64,000 nt of DNA, from contig JAFUGA010000063.1 in the NCBI GenBank assembly GCA_017469625.1, positions 49,865 through 113,864 on the forward strand. Reading direction: 5' to 3'. The translations under genes were made by a program, and so were the position numbers. This stretch comes from Bacteroidales bacterium. Its GTDB lineage: Bacteria; Bacteroidota; Bacteroidia; Bacteroidales; P3. This document shows positions 8,822 to 18,856 of this stretch, one piece after another; within the stretch, counting starts at the first letter, position 1, and every line of letters starts with the position of its first letter. Under the pieces are notes generated by a model that made no database searches, was not told the origin of the DNA, and worked only from the letters and a program-made list of their open reading frames with translations.

Positions 8822-11800
8822 ATGAAAAAGATTAAAGAGATGTTACTTGTTTTGGGCATATTTTTATTGCCAACAATTATTTGTTCTCAACCGCCTATTC
8901 CACCTAATGGACCAAAGAATGAAGATGATGTAACTAAACGACACAACAACTATTCTTACAGACGTACTCCTGTTGGGCAAGGTACATTGATTATATTAGT
9001 ACTTGGACTTGCTTTTTTAGTTATAGATACTACACGAAACGTACGCAAGGAGGTTATTGCACGTAGAAAAGATGATAATTTTCATCATGGAAATTTTATG
9101 GGGGGGGGTACTGTTTGTACTAATAAGGTAGATATGAAAACAACTGAAAAGACAAAGTCTAAACATTTCTTCCTTAAAGTCTTAAAAAAGAAATTAAAAA
9201 TACCATCACTTTTTATTTGTATATTATTAGTTTCTTGCAGTGTTTTTGCACACGATTTTTCTGCAACAGATTCCAATGGTAATGTTATATACTATAATAT
9301 TACTTCTGCATCTGTACCATATACAGTAGAAGTAACATATGAAGGAAATACACAAGGTGCGACTTTTTATACAGGAGAGAATTATGTTATTCCATCTATA
9401 GTTTCATACTCTGGAATAACCTATACGGTAACAAAGATAAGTGAGTATGCTTTCTATAATTGTACGGGCGTAACAAGTATAGAACTGCCTGCAACAATAG
9501 AAACTATAGGAAGTTATGCTTTTTATGGCTGTATTTCTTTAAGAAAGATTAGGTCTAATGCAATCATTCCACCTACCGCAAATTCTTATACCTTTACAAA
9601 TGTTCCAGCGTATGCTTCTATTTACATTCCTTGTGGCAAAAGAGAAGATTATAAAAATGCTTTTTATTGGCAAAGTTTTAAATATTATATAGAGGGAGAG
9701 GTTGTAAAGATAGATGATTTATGGTATGAAATCTGTGGAGATAAAGCTACAGTTGTAAGACCTATGACAGGAGATAGCACCTATAAAACTGCCCCAAATT
9801 TTATTAGTGGTTCATTAGTAATACCAGATACAGTAGTCTATGAAGGTAATACTTATATCGTTACTGCTATAGCAAGTGGTTATTCTGTAGATTTGGGAGT
9901 TTTTAGGGATTGTGAGGCTATTACTTCTGTAACATTTCCTTCAACACTTAAGGTAATGGGAAACTATGCTTTTCAAGGTTGTAAAAATATAAGGTCTGTA
10001 ACATTCCTCTCAGAAAGACCTCCAGTAATTACAAATGGATATTATTGGCCTTTTGAAGATTCGTTAGATAAATATATGCCTGTTTTTGTACCCTGTGGAA
10101 CAAAAGGAGATTATCAAAACGGTAATTGGAGCAGATTTTACAGACTATTACAAGGTCCGGTGTTTAAAGTAAATGGTTTATGGTACAATGTTACTTGCGA
10201 AAACCCTTATACTGCAACAGTTATCAGACCAGCAGATGGAGATTATACATATAAAACTGCACCAAATACCGTAGGTGGAGTATTGACCATACCTGCTACA
10301 GTAACAGACCCAGAAGATGAAAACAAGGTTTATAAAGTTGTAGCCATAGAAGACGGAGACCCTTACGGATACAATACAGGTATATTCTCAGAGTGTGTTA
10401 ATCTAACAGGTGTAGATTTGAGTAATGCAATATATTTAGAAAGTATAGGTGTGAGGACATTTCAAAATTGTAGAGGAATAAGAGGAAATATAACAATACC
10501 AAATAGTGTAACAAATATCGGTATGTGTGTGTTTGCAGGTTGTACTAATTTAGACGGTACGATTACTTTCCCAGCAAACTCTTCTTACACCACAATCAAA
10601 GACTCTATGTTGAATGATTGTTTCAAACTAAAAAGTATAATATTACCCGAAAACATAGCAAGTATAGAAAGATATGCGTTCTCATCTTGTGGTACTCAAA
10701 ATACAGAAGGACCTCTATTGAAGATATATGCACATAGAGAAGAGCCACCTACTGCTACTTCATGGCAATTATTTCATGGTCTGAATAACACAAATTGTAA
10801 CGTTTATGTTCCTTGTGGAGTTGAGCCAGCATATAGGTCTGCTTATGGTTGGAAAGATTTAAATATTTTGGGAGGAGAAACAAAAAAGATAGGTCATCTA
10901 TGGTATGAACTATGCTTAAATGGAGCAGTAATTATAAGACCAGAAGACGGCGATAGAACATATAACACTTCTCCAAACAAAATAGAAGGTACTTTATCTA
11001 TACCTGCAACAATTATAGACCCAGACTCAGGAGTAGAATACGATGTTGTGGCTATAAAAGATGCTCCTACAGATGATGCAAGTAAAGGAGTGTTTGCAAA
11101 TTGTCATGCTATAAATTATTTAGAATTTTCTTTGCCAAGCAATCTAAAACGTATAGGTAATTATGCTTTTATGACTACAGGCTTACCAGATGGTTCCTTA
11201 GTGAGAGGTCTTTTAGGTGATATTATCATTCCAAACAGTGTAGAAAGTATGGGTTATTATGTTTTCTCAAATCAATGCAATATAAGAGGAATAGTATCTC
11301 TTCCAGAGAATACACACTTTACTACTATACCGGAAGGAACTTTCAATATGTGTAAAAGAATAAAGACTGCCATAATTCCACAGAACGTTACAGAGATAAG
11401 AGGTTCTGCTTTTTCTGATGCGTATGGTAGTATGAGAGGATTATATTTCAAAGGCACTGTTCCACCAACACTTTCAGCAGATATTTCTTCAGGGATAGCA
11501 AGTAGCGAACAACCTTTTTCAAATTGGAGTAATGCTTCTATAGTACCCGATAGCGTGAAAGTAATACCTGTGTATATTCCTTGCGGAAGTTTATCTGCAT
11601 ATAATAATATGGCAAACACACAAAGTGCAAATAACAAACTGAATGACGGTATTTGTACCAAGTATGTAGAAATAGAGTTAATGGAAAAGGTAGATGATTT
11701 TTGGTATTTGGTAACATGTGCAGACAATGATAAAGCAAGACTATTGCAACAACAATCTTACACATCTTCTTATACTCCTACGGTGAAAAAATCTTTGACT

Positions 11801-13609
11801 ATACCAGAGAAGATAACAACGAACAATGGCAATGAATACACTGTGGCAGAAATAGATTATAAAGCCTTTACATTATTGGATAAAGATATGATAACAAAGA
11901 TAGAATTTGAAAGTGAAACACCTTTGAAACTTCTGAACAATGCACATATTCAGACCAATGATGACGGAGTTTTTGACGATGTGGCAAGAGATGAAATCTA
12001 TTTTACAGTACCTTGTGCTAAAGAATATAAAAACAATACCTATTCTTCTGCCAAAACAGAATGGACAAGACTAAAATACTTAAACTATTTAGATACAATA
12101 AAAGAACCTGTCTTTACACCTAATTCATATAATGGTACAGGAGGATTTGAATGTTATACTTATGCGAAAAAACCTGAAAAAGTTATAATAACAGATGACG
12201 GTTCTTTGGCGTTGAAATCTTATGATGACTTGTCTATATTATCAGATACTGTAGAGTTTGAACTATATAAAACTTTGACAGTAAGAAGGTGGAATCTTTT
12301 AGGAAGTTTAGACACTGCTTTAACCTATGGCGGTGTTTTGGAAACAGAGTATAAACACGATTTTGCAGTTATTCCTTATGTGGAAAATGATTGGCGAAGA
12401 AATATTACCGCAGGAGGAAGAGGTATATATGCAAAAGTGGGAGATACTCTTATAAATAAACAATCTTTTATGGCATGGCCGTACAACACATCTTACGTTT
12501 ATGATAGTACTGCTATGACTTACCCTACTATACCAAACGAAAACAAACCGGTCCTGTTTATGTACATCTCTCCGTCCAACCTCCAAGAAACAAAAACTAA
12601 CAACGGCGAATTTACTTACACAAATACTTACCACACTTCTACAGGAGTAAGTGGTGGAAGTGATGGAAAAACAGGACGCTGGTTTGCTTTGTACAATCCT
12701 TATATAGCCAGAATGGATGCTTATAAGTTTAAACAAATCAATGATAGTCAAATACAGGGAGAATATATTTATTGTTACAACTCTTCATTAGACCAATGGG
12801 AGAAGATACCTGTTACAGCAAAAGGAGTTTCTGAAATATATCCTGCAAATGGTTTTATGGTAGCATCAAAAGACGATAACCCTTCTATAAATATAAAGAT
12901 GAATAACACAATCTTAAGAAGAGATACCCCTGCTACAAATAGGTATAAAGCCGATATAGAAAACACAAAGATAAAACTTTCTGCTATAGCCAACGAAACA
13001 GAAAACGAAGCCTTTGTTTCTATACAAGAAAATGCTTCAAATGGTTTTGACGGTAGGGATTCTTATCTTATGGTGTCAAACAATAGAACGGATTTTGTAG
13101 AACCTTATTTCTTGGTAGATGATAGAAAGATTTTTGATAATCATATAAACAACCTACCTTACGAAGTAGAACTAAGATTTCACAGTGGAGGAGTATCTAC
13201 AACTGATTTAAAACTTACAAATATTCCAAACAATATAGGGGTGAGCATAATAGATATTCAAAACGGTGAAGAAACGGAATTAGGAAATGAAGATGTTTTC
13301 ACCTTTATAGCATATCAAGGAGAGAATGCTGGTAGATACAAAATAAAGTTCTATACTAAAAACGTATCTTTGCCAATTATGGAAGAAAAAGAAGTAGATA
13401 TAAGGATAAATCTTCAAGGTGAAACTCTGTCTATTTATGGTGAAGATTTGCACAAGGTAGTTGTTGTAAATACTTTAGGGCAAACGGTTTTGGAGAGAAA
13501 TCTTCAAGGAAACCATTCCAATATTAAACTATCAACTCCATCGGGTGCATATATAGTAAAGGTATATTCAACAAAAGGAAACAAATCTCAAAAAATAATA
13601 ATGAGATAG
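8822..13609 (+). CDS. BspA-like leucine-rich-repeat surface protein with T9SS sorting domain; N-terminus may be a separate gene fused through a G9 run
   Basis: The 1595-residue frame has two parts. Residues 1-104 look like a complete small membrane protein: a signal peptide, a proline-rich stretch (PPIPPNGP), then TPVGQGTLIILVLGLAFLV, a type common in Bacteroidetes. A run of nine G at 9100-9108 joins it to M105 (ATG at 9134), where a second signal peptide begins (hydrophobic IPSLFICILLVSCSVFA, cleavage near A-H). After that come BspA-like LRR modules of about 150 residues, each opening with LWYE or LWYN and containing IPDTV, YAFQGC and YIPCG. A C-terminal T9SS type A sorting domain with TLGQTVLE and GAYIVKVYS ends the protein. 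Function is surface adhesion or binding by analogy only. The true mature gene is probably 9134-13609. Confidence 0.85.
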   Translation: MKKIKEMLLVLGIFLLPTIICSQPPIPPNGPKNEDDVTKRHNNYSYRRTPVGQGTLIILVLGLAFLVIDTTRNVRKEVIARRKDDNFHHGNFMGGGTVCTNKVDMKTTEKTKSKHFFLKVLKKKLKIPSLFICILLVSCSVFAHDFSATDSNGNVIYYNITSASVPYTVEVTYEGNTQGATFYTGENYVIPSIVSYSGITYTVTKISEYAFYNCTGVTSIELPATIETIGSYAFYGCISLRKIRSNAIIPPTANSYTFTNVPAYASIYIPCGKREDYKNAFYWQSFKYYIEGEVVKIDDLWYEICGDKATVVRPMTGDSTYKTAPNFISGSLVIPDTVVYEGNTYIVTAIASGYSVDLGVFRDCEAITSVTFPSTLKVMGNYAFQGCKNIRSVTFLSERPPVITNGYYWPFEDSLDKYMPVFVPCGTKGDYQNGNWSRFYRLLQGPVFKVNGLWYNVTCENPYTATVIRPADGDYTYKTAPNTVGGVLTIPATVTDPEDENKVYKVVAIEDGDPYGYNTGIFSECVNLTGVDLSNAIYLESIGVRTFQNCRGIRGNITIPNSVTNIGMCVFAGCTNLDGTITFPANSSYTTIKDSMLNDCFKLKSIILPENIASIERYAFSSCGTQNTEGPLLKIYAHREEPPTATSWQLFHGLNNTNCNVYVPCGVEPAYRSAYGWKDLNILGGETKKIGHLWYELCLNGAVIIRPEDGDRTYNTSPNKIEGTLSIPATIIDPDSGVEYDVVAIKDAPTDDASKGVFANCHAINYLEFSLPSNLKRIGNYAFMTTGLPDGSLVRGLLGDIIIPNSVESMGYYVFSNQCNIRGIVSLPENTHFTTIPEGTFNMCKRIKTAIIPQNVTEIRGSAFSDAYGSMRGLYFKGTVPPTLSADISSGIASSEQPFSNWSNASIVPDSVKVIPVYIPCGSLSAYNNMANTQSANNKLNDGICTKYVEIELMEKVDDFWYLVTCADNDKARLLQQQSYTSSYTPTVKKSLTIPEKITTNNGNEYTVAEIDYKAFTLLDKDMITKIEFESETPLKLLNNAHIQTNDDGVFDDVARDEIYFTVPCAKEYKNNTYSSAKTEWTRLKYLNYLDTIKEPVFTPNSYNGTGGFECYTYAKKPEKVIITDDGSLALKSYDDLSILSDTVEFELYKTLTVRRWNLLGSLDTALTYGGVLETEYKHDFAVIPYVENDWRRNITAGGRGIYAKVGDTLINKQSFMAWPYNTSYVYDSTAMTYPTIPNENKPVLFMYISPSNLQETKTNNGEFTYTNTYHTSTGVSGGSDGKTGRWFALYNPYIARMDAYKFKQINDSQIQGEYIYCYNSSLDQWEKIPVTAKGVSEIYPANGFMVASKDDNPSINIKMNNTILRRDTPATNRYKADIENTKIKLSAIANETENEAFVSIQENASNGFDGRDSYLMVSNNRTDFVEPYFLVDDRKIFDNHINNLPYEVELRFHSGGVSTTDLKLTNIPNNIGVSIIDIQNGEETELGNEDVFTFIAYQGENAGRYKIKFYTKNVSLPIMEEKEVDIRINLQGETLSIYGEDLHKVVVVNTLGQTVLERNLQGNHSNIKLSTPSGAYIVKVYSTKGNKSQKIIMR
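9100..9108 (+). repeat. Homopolymeric G9 tract inside the N-terminal part of the BspA-like ORF
   Basis: Nine consecutive G follow TTTTAT. With nine, the upstream small ORF stays in frame with the LRR protein. With eight or ten, it stops within about 10 codons. Long G runs are very unlikely by chance at this base composition and are classic slippage sites. Confidence 0.85.
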
Positions 13610-13646
13610 TCATTATTCATAACAGTTTTTAATTCTATATTTTTTT

Positions 13647-13676
13647 GAGTGTGAAATTTTTTTCACACTCTTTTTT
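13647..13676 (+). terminator. Intrinsic terminator after the BspA-like gene
   Basis: Perfect 10-bp hairpin GAGTGTGAAA / TTTCACACTC with a TTTT loop, followed by six T. It lies 37 nt after the stop codon. Confidence 0.85.
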
Positions 13677-13720
13677 GTATAAAAGGTAATGAAAAAATAG
13701 CCTTTGTAACTCCTTTATTG

Positions 13721-13825
13721 AAACACTCTTATGAAACTTTGTTTTAATTTTCTAAAACAAAGTTCTACGAAATTAAAACAAAGCTTTAGAAAATTAAAAC
13801 AAAGTTTCATGAAAACGAGATAAAG
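13721..13825. repeat. 21-nt intergenic array C (5 units) forming a 26-bp inverted repeat
   Basis: Five exact 21-nt units start at 13721, 13742, 13763, 13784 and 13805. Positions 13731-13756 are the perfect reverse complement of 13785-13810 (26 bp, 28-nt spacer), so the array can extrude as a long hairpin. It lies between the BspA-like gene terminator and the guaB promoter. The remaining gap to 14004 is AT-rich with no other feature. Confidence 0.88.
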
Positions 13826-13969
13826 AAGCAGTTTTTTTATAGATTTTTTTCTAATAAATTTTAATAAGATTTTGTTCTGAAAAATCTTTTTTAAAAAATT
13901 AGAATACAAAATACAGTATTGTAGAAACACCTTTTTTGTAAAAAATTTTCATATATTATTATTTTGATG

Positions 13970-13977
13970 TAAATTTG
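13970..13977 (+). promoter_or_regulatory. Candidate -7 box TAAATTTG for guaB
   Basis: TAnnTTTG match followed by GCAC, 27 nt before the guaB ATG. No good -33 TTTG was found at standard spacing. Confidence 0.55.
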
Positions 13978-14003
13978 CACGAAAATATATTTAAAAGATA
14001 ATT

Positions 14004-15470
14004 ATGTTTTCATATAACGACAAAATTATAGGCGAGGGACTTACTTATGACGATGTACTTTTGGTACCTTCTTATTCAGAAATCATACCTCGCGATGTAA
14101 CGGTTGCCAGCCGTTTTTCAAGGAATATAGATGTGAATATGCCTATTGTGGCAGCAGCTATGGACACTGTAACAGAGGCTCCTATGGCTATAGCAGTAGC
14201 ACAAGAAGGTGGTATAGGTGTTCTGCACAAGAATATGCCTATAGAAATGCAAGCCAATGAGGTTTTGAAGGTAAAAAGAAGTGAAAACGGAATGATTACC
14301 AACCCTTCTACATTGAAGGCTAATAATGTAGTAAATGACGCTTTGAACCTTATGCAAGAGTTGTCCATAGGTGGTATTCCTATTGTAGATAACGATAATA
14401 AACTCGTTGGTATTGTTACCAATAGAGATTTGCGTTTTGAAAAGGACAAACAACGTCCTTTAGGTGATATAATGACAAGAGAATTGGTAGTTGGACACCC
14501 TGGTATTACTTTTGAACAAGCAGCAGATATTTTACAACAAAATAGAATAGAAAAACTACCTGTAGTAGATGATGATAACCATCTTATAGGTCTTATAACT
14601 TATAGAGATATTATAAAGGTAAAACAAAGACCTATGGCTTGTAAAGACAGCATGGGAAGACTTAGAGTGGCAGCAGGAGTAGGTATAACCAAAGATATGT
14701 ACGACAGAGCGGACGCTTTAGTTTCTGCAGGTGTTGATGCTATAGTTTTGGATACAGCACATGGTCATTCAAAAAATGTTGTTACAAGTTTGAAAGAATT
14801 GAAAAACAGATACAAAACTATAGATATAGTTGTTGGAAACATAGCTACACCAGAAGCGGCTACAGCATTGGCAGACGCAGGTGCAGATGCTATAAAAGTG
14901 GGAATAGGACCTGGAAGTATATGTACTACAAGAATAGTTGCAGGTATAGGTATGCCACAACTTACAGCAGTACTAAGAGTTTGCGATGTTTTGAAAGATA
15001 GAAACGTACCTGTAATAGCAGATGGTGGTATAAGATATTCAGGTGATATAGTAAAGGCTTTGGCTGCAGGTGCTTCAACTATTATGGCTGGTTCTTTATT
15101 GGCTGGTACGGAAGAAAGTCCTGGAGATACTATAATCCTTGAGGGAAGAAAATATAAAGCATATAGAGGTATGGGTTCTTTGGACGCAATGCAGAGTGGT
15201 AGCAAAGACAGGTACTTCCAAAGCGATGAAAAAGACGTAAAGAAACTTGTGCCAGAAGGAATTGTAGGAAGAGTACCTTACAAAGGAAGTGTAACAGAAG
15301 TTATTTACCAACTTGTAGGTGGCTTAAAGGCAGGTATGGGTTACACAGGTTCAAAAGATTTGGATACTTTGCGTAATGCTAAGTTCATAAAGATAACAAA
15401 CGCTGGTTTTATAGAGGGACACCCTCACGATATAACTATAACAAAAGAGGCTCCTAATTATTCAAGATAA
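14004..15470 (+). CDS. guaB: Inosine-5'-monophosphate dehydrogenase
   Basis: A 488-residue cytoplasmic enzyme that oxidises IMP to XMP with NAD+, the committed step of GMP synthesis. The TIM barrel opens with GLTYDDVLLVPSYSE. Two CBS domains sit around residues 95-210 (TNRDLRFE, LITYRDI). The catalytic Cys is about C307 in GPGSICTTR. IADGGIRYSGDI and MAGSLLAGTEESPG are the phosphate-binding parts, and YRGMGSLDAM is in the mobile flap. The length is normal for bacteria. The next gene starts 6 nt after the stop, so guaB heads the chaperone operon, an arrangement I recall from other Bacteroidales. Confidence 0.97.
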   Translation: MFSYNDKIIGEGLTYDDVLLVPSYSEIIPRDVTVASRFSRNIDVNMPIVAAAMDTVTEAPMAIAVAQEGGIGVLHKNMPIEMQANEVLKVKRSENGMITNPSTLKANNVVNDALNLMQELSIGGIPIVDNDNKLVGIVTNRDLRFEKDKQRPLGDIMTRELVVGHPGITFEQAADILQQNRIEKLPVVDDDNHLIGLITYRDIIKVKQRPMACKDSMGRLRVAAGVGITKDMYDRADALVSAGVDAIVLDTAHGHSKNVVTSLKELKNRYKTIDIVVGNIATPEAATALADAGADAIKVGIGPGSICTTRIVAGIGMPQLTAVLRVCDVLKDRNVPVIADGGIRYSGDIVKALAAGASTIMAGSLLAGTEESPGDTIILEGRKYKAYRGMGSLDAMQSGSKDRYFQSDEKDVKKLVPEGIVGRVPYKGSVTEVIYQLVGGLKAGMGYTGSKDLDTLRNAKFIKITNAGFIEGHPHDITITKEAPNYSR

Positions 15471-15476
15471 AAAGAA

Positions 15477-17501
15477 ATGAAAAGAAATCTTATTCTCACA
15501 GTTTTTGTTCTGTTGTCTTTCTTTGCATATTCTCAAAAAGATAGTATAGTTTTGGAGATAGGCAACGAAAAAATATCTAAAACAGAGTTTTTGAGTATGT
15601 ACAACAAAAACAATACATATTCTCAAGCAAAGGATAAACAAGATTTGGATTCTTATTTGAATTTGTATATAAATTACAAACTGAAACTTCTTCAAGCTCA
15701 CGAGTTAGGCTTAGATACTACAAGTACTTATTACAGTGAGGTAAATGATTATAGAAAACAAATAGTAGAACCCTACATCAACGACAGAACAATAACAGAT
15801 TCTTTAGTGCAGGAAGCTTATGATAGAATGTCAGAGTTTCTTAGGGCTTCTCATATTTTGATAAATATCCCTGCAAATGCTACTCCAAAAGATACTCTTG
15901 CAGCATACGAGAAAGCGTTGATGATAAGAGATAAATTATTAAAAGGAGAAAGTTTTGAGGATTTGGCAAAAGAATATTCAGATGACCCTTCGGCTAAAGA
16001 TGTTCCAGCAGAAGAAAACCGTCCTGCAAGAGTAGGCAATGGAGGAGATTTAGGATATTTTACTTCTATGCAAATGATATATCCTTTTGAAAATGCTTGT
16101 TATTCTATGAAAAAGGGAGAAATCTCTCTTCCTATAAGAACAAGTTTTGGTTATCATATAGTAAAACTTGTAGATAGAATACCAGCAGATTTCTCTACTT
16201 GCGATTTGAAACACGTGCTTATAACAACAGATAATCGTACAGAGGAAGAGGCAGAAAGGATTATAAACGAAGCTCGTTCTTATGTTGTTACTTGGGGAAT
16301 AGATTCTGTTGCAAAGATATATTCAGATGATAAATTTTCAGCACAAAATGCTGGCTGGTTGATGCGTCAAAAATGCAATACTATACCACCAGAATTTATT
16401 CTTGCAATGAAAAATATGAAAGATGGCGAACTTTCACAACCATTTAAAACAAGATTTGGTTGGCATATATTCAGATTGGTAAAACGTTATCCTATAAAAT
16501 CATTGGAGGAAGAAAGAAAGAACATAGAACAAAGAATAAGTAAAGACCAAAGGGCTTACCGTTCAATAGAGAGTTTTATTTCTAAGGCAAAACAAGAATA
16601 TGGTTTCAAAGAATATAGAAACAATATCTTAGAATTATCAAATGTTGTAACAGATAGTGTCTTCTCAGGTACTTGGCAAATACCAGAAGATTTCAAAGGA
16701 GAAAAGATTATATTTTCTATAGGTGATAGTTCATATACACAAATGGACTTAGTGCAGGAATTATACACAGCACAGAGAAAACAAACTCCTACTTACTTGC
16801 CAGATTTTATAGAAAATTTTGCAAAGGATTTTGAAGACAATAAGTCTTTTGAATATGCAGACGCAAGATTGGAGGATAAACACTCAGAGTTTAGAGAAAA
16901 TATGCAGTCTTTTAGAGAAGGTATTCTTATATTTGCAATAACAGACAAAGAGGTTTGGAACAAAAGTTTGGTAGATACTTTAGGTTTGCAAATGTATTAT
17001 GATAATCATAAAGCAGAATATATTTGGAAAGAAAGAGCAGATGTTACTAATTGGACTATAGATAAAAGCCTTAAGATAAAAAAAGTAGAAAATCTTATAA
17101 AGAAATACACTAAAAAAGGTTTAACAAACGATGAAATACTTGCACAACTTCTTAAAAAGTTCTCTATAAAAAAGACTCCTTCAAGGTATATATCTTACAC
17201 TTGGGGTAAATATGAAAAAACAGCAAATAAAAATGTTGAAAAACTTATATGGAACACTCCTTTGTCTAATGATTTGAATGCAAAAGATGTTATCATAACA
17301 GATACCAACCTATTGACAAATAAAAATACTATTATGGTATTGAAACAGTTTATAGCACCACAACAAAAAACTTTAGATGAATGTAAGGGCGTTGTAACGA
17401 GTCAATATCAAGAGTATTTAGAGAAGAAATGGATAGAAGAGTTGAGAAGCAAATATTATTATAAAGTAAATTACGATGTACTTAATTCTATAAAACAATG
17501 A
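15477..17501 (+). CDS. Periplasmic peptidyl-prolyl isomerase with two parvulin domains
   Basis: A 674-residue protein with signal peptide MKRNLILTVFVLLSFFAYSQ. Two PpiC-type rotamase domains follow. The first runs about residues 120-235 (RASHILINIP, YSDDPSAK, GGDLGYFTSMQMIYPFENACYSMKKGEIS, FGYHIVKLVD). The second runs about 240-345 (CDLKHVLITTD, AGWLMRQKCN, FGWHIFRLVKR). The rest is a long helical region of SurA/PpiD type. It is expected to assist folding of outer-membrane proteins in the periplasm. Its stop overlaps the start of the next chaperone gene by 4 nt (ATGA), indicating translational coupling. Confidence 0.88.
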   Translation: MKRNLILTVFVLLSFFAYSQKDSIVLEIGNEKISKTEFLSMYNKNNTYSQAKDKQDLDSYLNLYINYKLKLLQAHELGLDTTSTYYSEVNDYRKQIVEPYINDRTITDSLVQEAYDRMSEFLRASHILINIPANATPKDTLAAYEKALMIRDKLLKGESFEDLAKEYSDDPSAKDVPAEENRPARVGNGGDLGYFTSMQMIYPFENACYSMKKGEISLPIRTSFGYHIVKLVDRIPADFSTCDLKHVLITTDNRTEEEAERIINEARSYVVTWGIDSVAKIYSDDKFSAQNAGWLMRQKCNTIPPEFILAMKNMKDGELSQPFKTRFGWHIFRLVKRYPIKSLEEERKNIEQRISKDQRAYRSIESFISKAKQEYGFKEYRNNILELSNVVTDSVFSGTWQIPEDFKGEKIIFSIGDSSYTQMDLVQELYTAQRKQTPTYLPDFIENFAKDFEDNKSFEYADARLEDKHSEFRENMQSFREGILIFAITDKEVWNKSLVDTLGLQMYYDNHKAEYIWKERADVTNWTIDKSLKIKKVENLIKKYTKKGLTNDEILAQLLKKFSIKKTPSRYISYTWGKYEKTANKNVEKLIWNTPLSNDLNAKDVIITDTNLLTNKNTIMVLKQFIAPQQKTLDECKGVVTSQYQEYLEKKWIEELRSKYYYKVNYDVLNSIKQ

Positions 17502-18847
17502 GATACACAAAAAACATATTCATACTTGTTCTTTTACTTATAGGAACTTTAGTTTCTTATTCTCAAGCTGTGGTAGATGAGGTTATAGCAGTAGTAGGGG
17601 AGAATATGATAAAATATTCTGAACTTGAAACAACCTACTTACAGTCCAAAGCCTCAGGTGGTGCAGAAAGAACAAGATGTGAAATACTTGAAGATATGCT
17701 TTTGAGTAAGTTGTTTTTACATAAAGCACAGATAGACTCCATAGAGGTTACTGAACAAGAGGTAGAGAACACTATGGACGAGAGAATAAGATATATGGTG
17801 CAGTTGTACGGTTCTCAAGAGAGAATGGAAAAACAGATGAATAAATCTCTTGCAGAAATAAAAGAAACTTATAAAGATGTTATAAGAGAAAATCTGCTTA
17901 TACAGCAAGCAAGAAGTAGATTGGTTGGAGATTTGAAGATAACTCCTCAAGAGGTGGCAGATTTTTATAACAGAATACCAAAAGATTCTTTGCCAGAGTT
18001 AGACGAAGAGTACGAATTGACTCAGATAGTTAGTATGCCAAAGATTTCAGATGAAGAGAAAAATATGGTAAAAGAAAAACTTAATTCCTATAGGGACCGT
18101 ATCCTAAAAGGAGATAAGTTTGCTACTATAGCAACTCTTTATTCAGATGATGAAGCTTCTGCAAAAAAAGGTGGAGAACTTGGTTTCTTCTCTCGTGGAG
18201 ATATGGTTGGAGAATTTGAATCTGTAGCCTTTTCTTTGCAACCAGGAGAAATTTCTCCTGTATTTGAAACAAAATATGGTTTTCATATCGTTCAGATGAT
18301 AGAAAGAAGAGGGGATATGGTAAATTGTAGGCATATACTTTTACAACCAAAAGTTTCATCTGTATCCTTATACAAATCAAAACAGTTTCTTGATAGTATT
18401 CAAAATCTGATAAATAACGGAGAAATATCTTTTGAAGACGCAATAGTAAAATTCTCAGATGACAATAGCAAAATCAACGGAGGTCTTATTATAAACAGAA
18501 ACAATGCTTCTGCACGTTTTTCAAAAGATGCTATAAATGAAACAATAGGTAACTTAGATAAAGTAGATTTCAATTCTATGAAAGAAGGAGATATAACCAA
18601 ACCAGTAGAATTTAAATCTGAACTTTCAAATGCTTATCGTTTAATAAAAATAAAAAAGAAAACTCCTAAACATACAGTAAATCTTGAAAATGATTTTGAC
18701 CGTCTTCAAACACTTGCTTTGCAAGAAAAGGAAACAAATATTATGAAAGATTGGGCTTCAAAACTTGTAAGTAAGACTTACATAAGAATAAACGAAGAGT
18801 ATTCTTCTTGCGATTTTACTGTAGATTGGACAAAAAAAAATAAATAA
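17498..18847 (+). CDS. surA: SurA-like periplasmic chaperone / peptidyl-prolyl isomerase
   Basis: 449 residues, close to the length of E. coli SurA. A signal peptide ends near SYSQA. A SurA N-terminal helical domain (VVDEVIAVVGENMIKYSELE, then QSKASGGAERTRCEILEDMLLSKLFLHKA) is followed by a clear parvulin domain at about 170-275 (GGELGFFSRGDMVGEFESVAFSLQPGEISP, KYGFHIVQMIER). A second, weaker one begins with CRHILLQPK. V-A-V-V-G-x-x-x-I-x-x-S-E-L is the usual SurA start. It would escort outer-membrane proteins to the BAM complex. It is coupled to the upstream isomerase and 9 nt ahead of the MoxR gene. Confidence 0.88.
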   Translation: MRYTKNIFILVLLLIGTLVSYSQAVVDEVIAVVGENMIKYSELETTYLQSKASGGAERTRCEILEDMLLSKLFLHKAQIDSIEVTEQEVENTMDERIRYMVQLYGSQERMEKQMNKSLAEIKETYKDVIRENLLIQQARSRLVGDLKITPQEVADFYNRIPKDSLPELDEEYELTQIVSMPKISDEEKNMVKEKLNSYRDRILKGDKFATIATLYSDDEASAKKGGELGFFSRGDMVGEFESVAFSLQPGEISPVFETKYGFHIVQMIERRGDMVNCRHILLQPKVSSVSLYKSKQFLDSIQNLINNGEISFEDAIVKFSDDNSKINGGLIINRNNASARFSKDAINETIGNLDKVDFNSMKEGDITKPVEFKSELSNAYRLIKIKKKTPKHTVNLENDFDRLQTLALQEKETNIMKDWASKLVSKTYIRINEEYSSCDFTVDWTKKNK

Positions 18848-18856
18848 CAATAATCA

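Noticed and set aside
13715..13930. 71-codon minus-strand ORF rich in Leu, Phe and Lys
   Set aside because: Covers array C and AT-rich DNA; no start context or domain.
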